DNA of 64,000 bases from Catenulispora sp. EB89 (GCF_041261445.1 NZ_JBGCCU010000013.1:62001-126000); one strand, 5' to 3'. Shown: positions 40,330 to 49,809, counted from the stretch's first letter. Made by a program: numbers and translations. Notes: a model not told the origin generated them from the sequence alone.

Positions 40330-41605
40330 GTGCCGACGACGCGAGAGAACCTGCGAATCCGCTGGGGCCAGGCCGGGTGGGACGCCCTGTTCCTGGTGAG
40401 CGGGCTGCCGCTGTGGGCCGGGTCGATGGTGGTGCTGCTGGTCTGGAGCCAGCCGGTGTTCCTGCTCGTGAAGGCGGCCGACCCCGGCATCCTGCGCTTC
40501 GGGCTCTCCGTGGTGGTGGTCCTGGCCGGGGTGCTCACGGCGGCGCCCTTCCTGACGCGCTGGGAACGCAACCGTTTCCGCACGTTCCGGAACGTGGAGA
40601 TCCACCGGGTCGAGACGCCGCGGCTGTTCCGGGGCGAGTTCCGTCAGGCCCTGCGCTCGGAGGCGCTGTGGCGCCAGACGCTCTACCACCTGATAGCCGG
40701 CCCGCTGATCGGGCTGGCCGTGGTGGGCCTGGCCTTCATGGACCTGCTGGCGATCGTGGTGGCGGTCAAGCTCCCCGCGCACGCGCTGGTCCTGATCGAC
40801 CCCCGGCACGGCGTCAGCAGCAAGTTCTGGGGTCAGTGTGCTTACATCCTGCTGGCCGGCACCGCCACCTACTTCGGACCGCGCCTGATCCGCCTGCTCG
40901 CCAACGCCGACCTCGCCGCCGCCCGGCGCCTGCTCGGCCCGAGCGAGACCATCGTGCTGGCGAACCGGGTGCAGACGCTGTCCGACAGCCGCGCCGCCGC
41001 GGTCGAGGCGGCCGACGCCGAGCGCCGCCGCATCGAGCGCGATCTGCACGACGGCGCGCAGCAGCGTCTGATGTCGCTGGCCGTGCACCTGGGCATCGCC
41101 CGCAAGACGCTCAAAGAACGGGGCGACGTGCCCCCCCGACGCGATGAGTGTCATCATCGACGCGCACGGGCAGGTCAAGGACGCGATGGCGGAGATCCGG
41201 AACCTGGTGCGCGGCCTGCATCCGGCGGTCCTGGACGACCGCGGCCTGGACGCCGCGCTGTCCGGCGTCGCGGCGCGCTCGGCCGTCCCGGTGCGGCTGA
41301 CCGTCGGCGCCACCGGTCCGCTCAGCGCGTCGGTGGAGACGGTCGCCTACTTCGTGGTCTCCGAGGCGCTGGCGAACGTGGTCAAGCACTCCCGCGCGAA
41401 GCAGGCCGCGGTCGACGTCTCCCGGCAGCAGGACCACCTCCTGATCCGGGTCAGCGACGACGGTGTCGGCGGCGCGGACGCGCAGGGCGGCACCGGCCTG
41501 ACCGGGCTGGCGCAACGGGTCGCTTCGGTGGACGGCCGGCTGCGGCTAACATCACCGAGCGGCGGTCCGACCGTCCTGACCGCCGAGCTGCCCTGCGGGG
41601 TGTGA
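40330..41605 (+). pseudogene. NarL-system sensor histidine kinase, frameshifted
   Basis: A two-component kinase read in two frames. From the GTG at 40330 the first frame encodes a membrane sensor domain with several helices (GAGSMVVLLVW-type segments, residues 15-215) and the HisKA_3 dimerisation domain with phospho-acceptor His240 (ERRRIERDLHDGAQQRLMSLAVHLG). The frame then fails at GDVPP within seven consecutive C (41131-41137). The +1-shifted frame continues DAMSVIIDAHGQVKDAMAEIRNLVRGLHPAVLDDRGL and the ATPase domain (EALANVVKHSRAK, VSDDGVGG, GTGLTGLAQRV), ending at 41605. With six C the gene would be a normal 424-residue kinase. Either a real mutation, a phase-variable tract or a sequencing error is possible. 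Confidence 0.88.
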
Positions 41606-41620
41606 ATTCCAGGGGGAACC

Positions 41621-42262
41621 ATGCGCGTGGTGATCGCGGACGACTCCGTCCTCATCCGCGCCGGGGTGGTCCGGGTCCTGGAGCTCTCCGGCCACGAGGT
41701 GGTCGCCGAGACCGGCGACGGGATCACGCTGCTGGCCGCCGTGGAGGAGCACCGGCCGGACGCGGTGGTGGCCGACGTCCGCATGCCCCCGACGTTCAAG
41801 GACGAGGGCATCGTCGCGGCGGTGCAGATCCGCGAACGGTTCCCGGCCACGGCCGTCCTGGTCCTGTCCCAGTTCGTCGAGGAGCGCTACGCGACCGACC
41901 TGCTGGCCCGCGACACGACGCGGGTCGGCTATCTGCTCAAGGACCGGGTCGCCGACATCGACTCCTTCATCGAGGCCCTGGAGCGCGTCGCGGCCGGCGG
42001 CACTGCGCTGGACCCGGAAGTCGTGGCGCAGCTGCTGGTTCGCCGCCCCACAGACCCCCTGGACCGTCTCACTCCGCGCGAGCGAGACGTACTGGCGCTG
42101 ATGGCCGAGGGCCGCGCGAACGCCGCTATAGCGGAGGTGCTGGCGGTCAGCGAGAGCGCCGTGGGCAAGCACATCAACAACATCTTCATGAAGCTGGACC
42201 TCCAGCCCGACGACCTGGGGCACCGTCGCGTGCTGGCCGTATTGCGATACCTGGCTGCGTGA
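41621..42262 (+). CDS. NarL/FixJ family response regulator
   Basis: A 213-residue response regulator. The receiver domain (residues 1-120) has acidic Asp7/Asp8, phospho-acceptor Asp52 in AVVADVRMPP and Lys in YLLKDRV. The LuxR-type DNA-binding domain (about 145-210) reads LTPRERDVLALMAEGRANAAIAEVLAVSESAVGKHINNIFMKLDL. The ATG at 41621 has GGGGGA upstream and is 15 bp after the kinase frame, as expected for one operon. Since this gene is intact while its kinase is interrupted, signalling may depend on suppression of the frameshift or on another kinase. Confidence 0.94.
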   Translation: MRVVIADDSVLIRAGVVRVLELSGHEVVAETGDGITLLAAVEEHRPDAVVADVRMPPTFKDEGIVAAVQIRERFPATAVLVLSQFVEERYATDLLARDTTRVGYLLKDRVADIDSFIEALERVAAGGTALDPEVVAQLLVRRPTDPLDRLTPRERDVLALMAEGRANAAIAEVLAVSESAVGKHINNIFMKLDLQPDDLGHRRVLAVLRYLAA

Positions 42263-42290
42263 CGCAACACGTCCGCATTAGCCTCCGCGC

Positions 42291-43022
42291 ATGGATCTTC
42301 AAGCCATCGCCGCAACAGGATGGGGTTTCTCTGAGCGCGCCTCTATAGGCGACTGGGAAGTACGTGCCGCGGGCGGACACACCTCGCGCGCCAACACTGC
42401 GATCCCTCTAGGGGATTCCGGAATGCCGCTCCCCCGGACTCTGGACGCGGTCCGGGAATGGTTCGCAGAGCGCGCTCTGCCCGGCCTTGTCCAGACCATC
42501 GACGGCAGTCCGCTGGATGACGACATCGCGGCTCTCGGCTTCACCGAGACCCTTCGCCCCGCGCTTCGCCAGACCGCGCCATTGGCCCCTGCGTTGGAAA
42601 CGCTTAGCGGTTCCGCGGACTTCCAACGCACAGCGAAGGTCACCCCAGAACTCCCCGAGGACTACTTCACGGTCTACCGTCGCGGCCTCGGCATCCCCGA
42701 GTTCAAGGACATCCTGACCTCCGGTGCCGCGCTGACCGCCTTCGCCGTGGTCCGCGACGACAATGGAGAGCCCCTCTCTGTCGGCCGCGTCGCCATTGAC
42801 ACCGGAAGCGGCTATGCGGGGATCGCCGCGCTCGCGACGGCGGAAGCCGCACGGCGGCGCGGACTGGCGCGCATCGTATTGCGGGACCTTCTGGCCTTCG
42901 CTGCCGAGAACGGTGCGGAGAACACCTACTTGGAAGTCGAGGAGGGGAACGCTCCCGCGCTTGCGCTCTATGCGTCCCTCGGTTACACGACCGCGCACCG
43001 TTATCACTGCCGTCGCCTGTGA
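42291..43022 (+). CDS. GNAT family N-acetyltransferase
   Basis: A 243-residue protein with a divergent N-terminal half and a C-terminal GNAT domain (about 120-243). The acetyl-CoA loop is visible as ATAEAARRRGLARIVLRDLLAFA (pattern R/Q-x-x-G-x-G/A), followed by YLEVEEGNAPALALYASLGYTTAHRYHCRRL, the classic end of the fold. The N-terminal part (GWGFSERASIGDWEVRAAGGHTSRANTAIPLGDSGMPL) resembles GNAT proteins in which two GNAT-like halves are fused. Codon use is slightly less GC-biased. The substrate is unknown; it could be a small-molecule or protein acetyltransferase. It begins 28 bp after the response regulator. Confidence 0.88.
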   Translation: MDLQAIAATGWGFSERASIGDWEVRAAGGHTSRANTAIPLGDSGMPLPRTLDAVREWFAERALPGLVQTIDGSPLDDDIAALGFTETLRPALRQTAPLAPALETLSGSADFQRTAKVTPELPEDYFTVYRRGLGIPEFKDILTSGAALTAFAVVRDDNGEPLSVGRVAIDTGSGYAGIAALATAEAARRRGLARIVLRDLLAFAAENGAENTYLEVEEGNAPALALYASLGYTTAHRYHCRRL

Positions 43023-43105
43023 CGTCAAGATGTTGCAGGGTGATAGGTACCCGGCGGAATCTGTGACAAGGCCCACCTAGCCAGGGTGCGGGCGGAGCGC
43101 CATAG

Positions 43106-43119
43106 TTACCAGTGAGTAG
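43106..43119. promoter_or_regulatory. Candidate TTACY-N4-AGTA operator before ccr
   Basis: TTACCAGTGAGTAG, 91 bp upstream of the ccr start codon. It shares the TTAC and AGTAG ends and the spacing with the site at 37495-37508. Confidence 0.5.
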
Positions 43120-43210
43120 CTCCCGCCCTCACCCCCAGGGCCGACTGCCGTACTGCCCTCACAGACGGCAAGCACCGGCCCGCGACGCCGCCGACCCCTG
43201 GAGGCCGACG

Positions 43211-44560
43211 ATGCAGCATGAGATTGCAGAGATTCTCGCCGCGATCCAAACCGGGAACACCCCGGCCGAGGACTTCGCGCACCTGAAGCTTCCCGACACC
43301 TACCGCGCGGTCACCGTCCACGCCGACGAGGCCGAGATGTTCGCGGGGATGGAGAGCCGGGACAAGGACCCGCGGCGGTCGCTCCACGTGGAGGACGTGG
43401 CGACGCCGGAGCTGGGTCCGGGCGAGGCCATCGTCGCGGTGATGGCCAGCGCCATCAACTACAACTCGGTGTGGACCTCGATCTTCGAGCCGGTCTCCAC
43501 CTTCAGTTTCCTCAAGCGCTACGGCAAGGTGTCCGAACTCACCCGCCGGCACGACCTGCCCTACCACGTGATCGGCTCGGACCTGGCCGGCGTCGTGCTG
43601 CGCACCGGGCCCGGCGTCAACAAGTGGAAGCCGGGCGACGAGGTGGTCGCGCACTGCCTGAGCGTCGAGCTGGAGGACGCCGAGGGCCACGACGACACCA
43701 TGCTCGACCCGCAGCAGCGGATCTGGGGCTTCGAGACCAACTTCGGCGGCCTGGCGCACCTGGCGCTGGTCAAGGCCAACCAGCTGATGCCCAAGCCGGA
43801 CCACCTGACCTGGGAGGAGGCCGCCTCCCCGGGGCTGGTCAACTCCACCGCCTACCGCCAGCTGGTCTCCAAGAACGGCGCGGCGATGAAGCAGGGCGAC
43901 GTGGTGCTGATCTGGGGCGCCTCCGGCGGCCTGGGCAGCTACGCGACGCAGATGGCGCTGAACGGCGGCGCGATCCCGGTGTGCGTGGTCTCCTCGCCGG
44001 ACAAGGCGGAGATCTGCCGGGCGATGGGGGCCGACCTCATCATCGACCGCAAGGCCGAGGGCTACCGGTTCTGGAAGAGCGAGACCGACCAGGACCCCAA
44101 GGAGTGGCAGCGGTTCGGCGCGAAGATCAGGGAACTGACCGGCGGCGAGGACCCGGACATCGTCTTCGAGCACCCGGGCCGGGAGACCTTCGGCGCCAGC
44201 GTCTACGTCGCCAAGCGCGGCGGCAAGATCGTCACCTGCGCGTCCACCTCCGGCTTCAACCACAGCTACGACAACCGCTACCTGTGGATGAACCTCAAGA
44301 GCATCATCGGCTCGCACTTCGCCAACTACCGCGAGGCCTGGGAGGCGAACCGCCTCATCGACAAGGGGATGATCCACCCCACGCTGTCGAAGACCTACGC
44401 GCTGGAGGAGACCGGCCAGGCCGCGTACGACGTCCACCAGAACCTGCACCAGGGCAAGGTCGGCGTGCTCTGTCTGGCACCCGAGGAAGGGCTCGGCGTG
44501 CGTGACGCGGCCAAGCGCGAGCGGCTACTGCCCGCGATCAACCGGTTCCGCAACGTCTGA
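43211..44560 (+). CDS. ccr: Crotonyl-CoA carboxylase/reductase
   Basis: A 449-residue medium-chain dehydrogenase/reductase that carboxylates crotonyl-CoA with NADPH and CO2 to (2S)-ethylmalonyl-CoA, key step of the ethylmalonyl-CoA pathway and source of an extender unit. The four CO2-pocket residues described for the Kitasatospora enzyme are present with a constant offset of four: Asn85 (INYNSVW), Phe174-Glu175 (WGFETNFGG) and His369 (GSHFANY). The nucleotide fold motif is WGASGGLGSYATQMA. The ATG at 43211 has GGAGG upstream and fits the family; the frame is open further upstream without resemblance. A strong terminator follows. Confidence 0.96.
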   Translation: MQHEIAEILAAIQTGNTPAEDFAHLKLPDTYRAVTVHADEAEMFAGMESRDKDPRRSLHVEDVATPELGPGEAIVAVMASAINYNSVWTSIFEPVSTFSFLKRYGKVSELTRRHDLPYHVIGSDLAGVVLRTGPGVNKWKPGDEVVAHCLSVELEDAEGHDDTMLDPQQRIWGFETNFGGLAHLALVKANQLMPKPDHLTWEEAASPGLVNSTAYRQLVSKNGAAMKQGDVVLIWGASGGLGSYATQMALNGGAIPVCVVSSPDKAEICRAMGADLIIDRKAEGYRFWKSETDQDPKEWQRFGAKIRELTGGEDPDIVFEHPGRETFGASVYVAKRGGKIVTCASTSGFNHSYDNRYLWMNLKSIIGSHFANYREAWEANRLIDKGMIHPTLSKTYALEETGQAAYDVHQNLHQGKVGVLCLAPEEGLGVRDAAKRERLLPAINRFRNV

Positions 44561-44606
44561 TCCGCGCCCCGGCCCACCCCTGGCGCGAGACGGCGTGTCC
44601 CGACAT

Positions 44607-44645
44607 CCGAGCGGAGGCGGCATTGCCCGCCTTCGCTCGGTTTTT
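44607..44645 (+). terminator. Rho-independent terminator of ccr
   Basis: 14-bp stem with one G-U pair (CCGAGCGGAGGCGG / CCGCCTTCGCTCGG), loop CATTGC, followed by TTTTT at 44641-44645. It lies 46 bp after the ccr stop. Confidence 0.93.
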
Positions 44646-44854
44646 CGAATTTCGCCGCCACCGACCGTGAGGAACCCGCGACACAGGGCAACCCCACCGC
44701 TGCGGCCTGCGGGCCTTCCACAAGGCACTGATTCTCTGGGCGATGTCCGACTTGAGATGGCCTGCGAGTTCGGCCTGGTAACATCCGAAGCCTCTATTCA
44801 TTCCCCGGCCCGACTAGGTGTCATCCGGCCGGAAATCTGACACGATTCACTGTC

Positions 44855-47800
44855 ATGGGACCAGGGCGGCTCGACGAACGCAGCACCGATCGCTACGGCG
44901 ATCGTGCCGGCGATCGCGGATCCCACGCGCGCCGCGGCGCGAACTCCGCGCAATCCGGCGGTTACCCGCCGCGATCACGCGCGCCCTACGGCGAGTCGTA
45001 CGAGTCCTACGAGGACGAACCCGGCGGCTACGACAAGCACGACGTCGAGGCCACGTTCTCGGAGATGGAGAAGGAGCTCGACAAGCTCCGCACGGCCCGC
45101 GACGAGGCCGTCACCGACACCGAGGACCTGCGCTACCAGATCGAGGTCCTGCGCTCCAAGCTGCACGAGCAGCGCCGCCTGGCCGCCCAGCCGCGCTTCG
45201 ACAACATCTCCGGGCAGGTGGAGCAGATGCTCCGCAACGCCCAGATCCAGGCCGACCAGGTCCGCGCGGCCGCCGAGCGCGAGCTGCGCGAGTCCCGCGC
45301 GAAGACCGCACGCCTGCTGGAGGAGGCCGCGCACCGCTCCGCGGAGCTGGAAGCCGAGTGGCACACCGAGGTCGGCAACCGGCGGCAGTCGCTGGACCGC
45401 GAGCTGACCGAGAAGCGGCAGCAGGCCGAGGCTCAGGTCAACGAGATGGCCGCGTGGGCCGAGAAGGTCCGCTCGGACACCGAGGCGCACCGCGGCCGGA
45501 TCATCGAGGCGGCCCGCGGCGAGGTCGAGGCCGGCCGCGACCGGATAGCGATGGAGACCGCGCAGGCCATCGAGCACGTCCGCATGGAGACCGAGAACAT
45601 GCGGACCGCGGCGCGCGCCGAGGCCGAGAAGACCCGCGAGGGGGCCCAGGCCGAGGCCGAGCGGGTGCTGAACGCGGCCGGCAGCCAGGCCGCGCAGGCC
45701 CAGGAGCACGCCCAGCAGATCCGGGCCACCGCCAAGTCCGAGGCCGACGCGTCGGTGAACGCCGCGCGCGCCGAGGCCTCGCGGATGCTGATGGAGGCCG
45801 GCGGGCAGGCCGAGCGGATGCGCGCGGAGTCCAACGCCGAGGCGCTGCGGGTGCGCGGCGAGGCTGAGGCGGCGGCGCAGCACCTGCGGGCCGAGTCCGA
45901 GGCGGCCGCGCAGCAGGCCCGCCAGGAGGCGGCGAACGACGCCGCGCGGATGCGCGCCGAGGCCCGCTCGGAGGCCGACCAGGTCACCGGGAACGCCGGG
46001 CGGATCCTGGCCGAGGCCGAGGAGCAGGCGGCGACGCGGCTGGACCAGGTCGCCAGGACCGTCGAGGAACTGATCGCCAAGGGCCAGAGCGACGCCGACG
46101 CCACGCGCGTGGCCGCCGAGGAGGACGTGGCCCCGCTGCGCGGCCAGATCGAGGCGCTGCACGCGCAGGCCAGCGAGCTGCACTCGGCGGCGCAGCAGGC
46201 GCACGAGGACGCGCACACGGCCGCCGAGCAGCTGCGCGTGGACACCGAGGCCGGTGTCGAGGCCATGCAGAACGCGGCCCGCGAGGAGATGCAGCGGCTG
46301 CGCGAGAAGACCCAGGCGCGCATCGACGAGCTGCAGGCCCGGACCGAGGCCGAGACGGCCAAGGCGCGCGACGGCGCGGACCGGTACTCGCAGAACACCC
46401 GCGGCGAGGCGGACACCTACGCGACCACCACCCGGACCGAGGCGGACCGCTACGCCGACAACACCCGCAACGCGGTCAACGCCGAGACCGACAAGCTGCG
46501 CTCGGACAGCGAGGACTACTCGCGGACCACGCGGCAGGACGCTGATACCTACGCCGCGCAGATCCGGGCGACGACCGACGCCGAGGCGGGCAAGGTCCGC
46601 GCGGACGCCGACGGCTACGCGCAGCAGATGCAGCAGGCCGCCGACCAGTACTCGCTGCAGACCCGGAACGACGCCGACGCGTACTCCGAGGGCATGCGGG
46701 GCGAGGCCGACGCGTACGCGGCCAAGACGAAGGCGGACTCCGAGCTCGCCTCGGAGAAGCTCCAGGCCGACACCGACAACTACGCGACCGGGGTCCGGGC
46801 CGAGGCGGACGGCTACGCGGCCAAGACCAAGGCCGACGCCGAGCACGCGGCCGACCGGCTGCGGGTCGAGACCGAGAACTACTCGGTCGGCGTGCGGGCC
46901 GAGGCGGACGCCTACGCGTCGAAGACGAAGGCGGACTCCGAGCAGGTCGCCGAGAACCTGCGGATCGAGACCGAGAACTACTCCGTGGGCGTGCGGTCCG
47001 AGGCCGACGCCTACGCCGCGAAGACGAAGGCGGACTCCGAGCAGGCCGCGGAGAACCTGCGCGTCGAGACCGAGAACTACTCGGCCGGAGTGCGCGGCGA
47101 GGCCGACGCCTACGCCGCGAAGACGAAGGCCGACGCGGAGCAGGTCGCGGAGAACCTGCGGATCGAGACCGAGAACTACTCGGCCGGAGTGCGTGGCGAA
47201 GCCGACGCCTACGCGGCGCAGACCAAGGCCGACTCCGACCGGGCGGCCGACGAGGTGCGGTCCGAGGCCGAGAAGTACTCGCACACCACGCGTGCGACGG
47301 CCGACGTGTACTCGGCGAAGACGAAGGCCGACGCGGAGCGGGCCGGCGAGGTCGTCCGCGTCGCCGCCGACGACTACGCCAACGCGCTGCGGGCCGAGAC
47401 CGAGGCGTACGCGGCCAAGACCAAGGCCGACTCCGACCGGGCCGCGGAGGTCACGCGTGCCGAGGCCGACTCCTACGCCGCGCAGACCCGGCAGGCCGCC
47501 GAGGCCGCCGGGAACGAGGCCATGGAGGCCGCGCAGGCCGAGGCGCGCAAGATCGGCGAGGAGGGCACGCGCTACGCCGCGGCCGTGCGCGCCGAGGTCG
47601 CCGGGATAGTGGAAGAGGCGCAGGCCGCCGCGGACCGGCAGATCGCCGACGCCGAGCGGATCCACGGCGAGGCCGAGGCGGCCGCCGCGGTGCTCGGGGT
47701 GGAGGCCGCCGAGGAGGCGGTGCAGGTCCGGGCCGAGGCACGCCGGGACGCCGCCGCGATGCGCGCCGAGGCCGAGGCCGCGCTGACCGAGGCCCGCACC

Positions 47801-48460
47801 AAGTCGGACACCATGGTGAAGGCCGCGAAGTCGGAGTCCGAGCGCATCCACCACGAGTCGGCGGCGAGCGCCGAGGCGGCGCGGGCCGACGCCGACAAGA
47901 TCCGCAGCGACGCGCGCGAGGAGGCCGGCCGCAAGCTGGAGGCCTCCGGCCGGGACGCGGACAAGCTGGTCTCGATGGCGCGCTCGGAGGCCGTCAAGGT
48001 GCGCGCCGACAGCGAGAACGAGGTGGACCGGATGCTGGCGGCCGCCCGCGAAGAGGCCGCGCGCGTCACCACGACCGCCGAGAACGACGCCGAGCGCGTC
48101 ACCTCGGGGGCCAAGGCGGACGTCGAGCGCATAAGGCGGACCGCCGACGGCGTGCTGGAAGCCGCCGACAAGAAGGCGCTGGAGACCCGGGAACAGGCGA
48201 ACTCCGAGGCCGAGACCGCGCTCGCGACGGCCCGGAAGCAGGCCGCTGAGACCGTCGCCGAGGCGCGGGAGCTGGCCGAGCAGCTGGTGGCCAAGGCCAA
48301 GGACGAGACCGAGCAGTTGCGGGCGGACGCCAAGCGCGAGGTCGAGGAGATCGAAGTGCGCAAGCAGGAGATCAAGGCCGAGATGTCGCGGGTGCACGGC
48401 GTGCTGGACGCGCTGGCGACATCGGTCTCCGTTCCCGTCGGGCCGCCGTCGGAGGACTGA
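44855..48460 (+). CDS. scy: Scy-like polarisome coiled-coil protein
   Basis: A 1201-residue cytoskeletal coiled-coil protein, homologous by layout and context to Streptomyces Scy, which recruits DivIVA and FilP and sets tip-growth sites. Residues 1-60 are disordered and basic (Arg/Gly/Ser/Tyr). The head reads FSEMEKELDKLRTARDEAVTDTEDLRYQIEVLRSKLHEQRR, then SGQVEQMLRNAQIQADQVRAAAERELRESRA, which closely matches Scy. Almost all the rest is Ala/Glu/Arg-rich coiled coil with heptad and hendecad periodicity and no membrane segment. A central block (about 609-872) is eight 33-residue repeats (ENYSVGVRAEADAYAAKTKADSE type). The ATG at 44855 lacks a clear ribosome site. filP follows directly. Confidence 0.9.
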   Translation: MGPGRLDERSTDRYGDRAGDRGSHARRGANSAQSGGYPPRSRAPYGESYESYEDEPGGYDKHDVEATFSEMEKELDKLRTARDEAVTDTEDLRYQIEVLRSKLHEQRRLAAQPRFDNISGQVEQMLRNAQIQADQVRAAAERELRESRAKTARLLEEAAHRSAELEAEWHTEVGNRRQSLDRELTEKRQQAEAQVNEMAAWAEKVRSDTEAHRGRIIEAARGEVEAGRDRIAMETAQAIEHVRMETENMRTAARAEAEKTREGAQAEAERVLNAAGSQAAQAQEHAQQIRATAKSEADASVNAARAEASRMLMEAGGQAERMRAESNAEALRVRGEAEAAAQHLRAESEAAAQQARQEAANDAARMRAEARSEADQVTGNAGRILAEAEEQAATRLDQVARTVEELIAKGQSDADATRVAAEEDVAPLRGQIEALHAQASELHSAAQQAHEDAHTAAEQLRVDTEAGVEAMQNAAREEMQRLREKTQARIDELQARTEAETAKARDGADRYSQNTRGEADTYATTTRTEADRYADNTRNAVNAETDKLRSDSEDYSRTTRQDADTYAAQIRATTDAEAGKVRADADGYAQQMQQAADQYSLQTRNDADAYSEGMRGEADAYAAKTKADSELASEKLQADTDNYATGVRAEADGYAAKTKADAEHAADRLRVETENYSVGVRAEADAYASKTKADSEQVAENLRIETENYSVGVRSEADAYAAKTKADSEQAAENLRVETENYSAGVRGEADAYAAKTKADAEQVAENLRIETENYSAGVRGEADAYAAQTKADSDRAADEVRSEAEKYSHTTRATADVYSAKTKADAERAGEVVRVAADDYANALRAETEAYAAKTKADSDRAAEVTRAEADSYAAQTRQAAEAAGNEAMEAAQAEARKIGEEGTRYAAAVRAEVAGIVEEAQAAADRQIADAERIHGEAEAAAAVLGVEAAEEAVQVRAEARRDAAAMRAEAEAALTEARTKSDTMVKAAKSESERIHHESAASAEAARADADKIRSDAREEAGRKLEASGRDADKLVSMARSEAVKVRADSENEVDRMLAAAREEAARVTTTAENDAERVTSGAKADVERIRRTADGVLEAADKKALETREQANSEAETALATARKQAAETVAEARELAEQLVAKAKDETEQLRADAKREVEEIEVRKQEIKAEMSRVHGVLDALATSVSVPVGPPSED
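46679..47470 (+). repeat. Eight 99-bp repeats encoding hendecad coiled-coil units in Scy-like protein
   Basis: Eight consecutive in-frame units of exactly 99 bp, 33 residues or three hendecads each, with no spacer. Units 3-5 (from 46877) are the most alike: NYSVGVR, EADAYAAKTKADSEQ, AENLRIETE. The outer units are diverged, so duplication appears to have spread from the middle. Conserved aromatic Tyr residues occur at positions 2 and 13 of each unit. Confidence 0.95.
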
Positions 48461-48734
48461 GACACATCGTGTGCGTTCCGACGCCGCCGCTGCATCATGA
48501 CTCGCCGCAGGTTCTCGCCCACGGCCCGTGAACCATGATCAGTGAAGACACTCGATAGGGCGGGGTTCGGCGGGTCCGTTTGTTCGATTACGCGCCACTC
48601 GGTCGAAGCGAAGCGCGTTTCGTGCCAGGATTCCCCTACACCACCTCCTTCGGTACATACACCTTCACCGCCACTTGTAGATTGTTCACTCACCCCCGGC
48701 CCGACGCGGGCCAGTGAATCGCGACAGGGATCTC
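48461..48734. other. Intergenic region before filP
   Basis: 274 bp without a gene. It probably holds the filP promoter; TGTAGATTG near 48675 is the best -10-like sequence but no matching -35 is clear. No terminator hairpin is evident after scy, so read-through into filP is possible. Confidence 0.4.
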
Positions 48735-49688
48735 ATGAGCGACATGCATTCGCCGCACGGCTTCGAGCAAGTGCGCCGCGGGTACGACCCGGTCCAGGTC
48801 AACGACCGAATCACCAAGCTGATCGCCGAGCGGGACGCGGCGCATTCGCGTTCTTCCTCCATGGAGAAGCGCATCGAGGAACTCCACCTGGAGAACCAGA
48901 CGGTGCAGGCGCAGCTCGCCGACAGCGAGCCCAGCTACGCCGGTCTCGGCGCGCGCGTGGAGAAGATCCTGCGCCTGGCCGAGGAAGAGGCGAAGGACCT
49001 GCGCGAGGAGGCCCGCCGCGCCGCCGACGCGCACCGCGAGCTGGCCGACCAGGCCGCGATGAAGGTCCGCACCGACGCCGAGCAGTACGCCAAGGACCGC
49101 AAGGCCAAGGCGGACGAGGAGGCCGTGCGGATCGTCGAGAAGGCCAAGGACGACGCCAACCAGGTCCGCGCCACCGCCGCCAAGGACGCGGCGACCAAGC
49201 GCGAGGAGGCCGAGGCGCTCTTCGAGGAGACCCGTGCCAAGGCCGCGGCGGCCGCCACCGACTTCGAGACCAAGCTGGCCAAGCGCCGCGAGCAGTCCGA
49301 GCGCGACCTGGCGGCCCGCCAGGCCAAGGCCGAGAAGCGCCTCGCCGAGATCGAGAACCGCGCCGAGCAGCTCCGCCTGGAGGCGGAGAAGATGCGCACC
49401 GACGCCGAGCGCCGCGCGCGCTCCACGATCGAGACCGCGCAGCGCCAGGCCGACGACATCATCGCCGACGCCCGCAGCAAGACCGACCGCATCCGCAGCG
49501 AGGCCGAGCGCGAGCTGGCGGCGCTGACCCACCGCCGCGACAGCATCAACGCGCAGCTGCACAACGTGCGCGAGATGCTGGCCACCCTCACCGGTGGCGC
49601 GGTGAACGTCAACGCGCTGGCCGCCCTCGGCGAGGCCGAGGACGAGCTGGAGGCCGCCGACGAGGCGTCCATCCCGGCGCAGCGCTAG
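48735..49688 (+). CDS. filP: Filament-forming protein FilP
   Basis: A 317-residue intermediate-filament-like coiled-coil protein that gives hyphal tips stiffness and interacts with DivIVA and Scy. The N-terminus (HGFEQVRRGYDPVQVNDRITKL) resembles the DivIVA-like start. EPSYAGLGARVEKILRLAEEEAKDLREEARRAA and LAKRREQSERDLAARQAKAEKRLAEIENRAEQLRLEAEKMRTDAERRAR are near-identical to Streptomyces FilP, as is the C-terminal LTHRRDSINAQLHNVREMLATL. I start at the ATG at 48735 (AGGG upstream); a GTG seven codons earlier is in frame but less likely. It lies directly downstream of the Scy-like gene, the order known in Streptomyces, and ends in two hairpins. Confidence 0.95.
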   Translation: MSDMHSPHGFEQVRRGYDPVQVNDRITKLIAERDAAHSRSSSMEKRIEELHLENQTVQAQLADSEPSYAGLGARVEKILRLAEEEAKDLREEARRAADAHRELADQAAMKVRTDAEQYAKDRKAKADEEAVRIVEKAKDDANQVRATAAKDAATKREEAEALFEETRAKAAAAATDFETKLAKRREQSERDLAARQAKAEKRLAEIENRAEQLRLEAEKMRTDAERRARSTIETAQRQADDIIADARSKTDRIRSEAERELAALTHRRDSINAQLHNVREMLATLTGGAVNVNALAALGEAEDELEAADEASIPAQR

Positions 49689-49706
49689 CGCTGAGGCACG
49701 ACCGGC

Positions 49707-49732
49707 AGCCCCGCCGAGCGATCGGCGGGGCT
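49707..49732 (+). terminator. Proximal hairpin after filP
   Basis: AGCCCCGCCGA and its perfect complement with loop GCGA, 19 bp after the filP stop. It is followed only by GGTT, so it may pause or process rather than terminate. Confidence 0.6.
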
Positions 49733-49770
49733 GGTTCGCGGTCGGGGCCTGCCTGCCGGTCGTCGCGAGC

Positions 49771-49809
49771 GCGCCCCCGGACCCTCTGGGTGGGTCCGGG
49801 GGCGCTTTG
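49771..49809 (+). terminator. Distal rho-independent terminator after filP
   Basis: Perfect 14-bp stem (GCGCCCCCGGACCC and complement, 49771-49784 and 49792-49805) with loop TCTGGGT and a following TTTGT. It separates filP from the convergent minus-strand gene. Confidence 0.88.

Noticed and set aside
40330-42348. The 672-codon continuous frame starting at the kinase GTG, taken as one protein
   Set aside because: After GDVPP the translation becomes random Arg/Gly-rich sequence and overlaps the intact response regulator out of frame; the kinase ATPase domain continues in the shifted frame.
44975-48397. A 1140-codon frame on the minus strand across the scy-like gene
   Set aside because: Its Leu/Gly/Val-rich repeats are the mirror image of the coiled-coil repeats; the plus frame matches Scy and is followed by filP.
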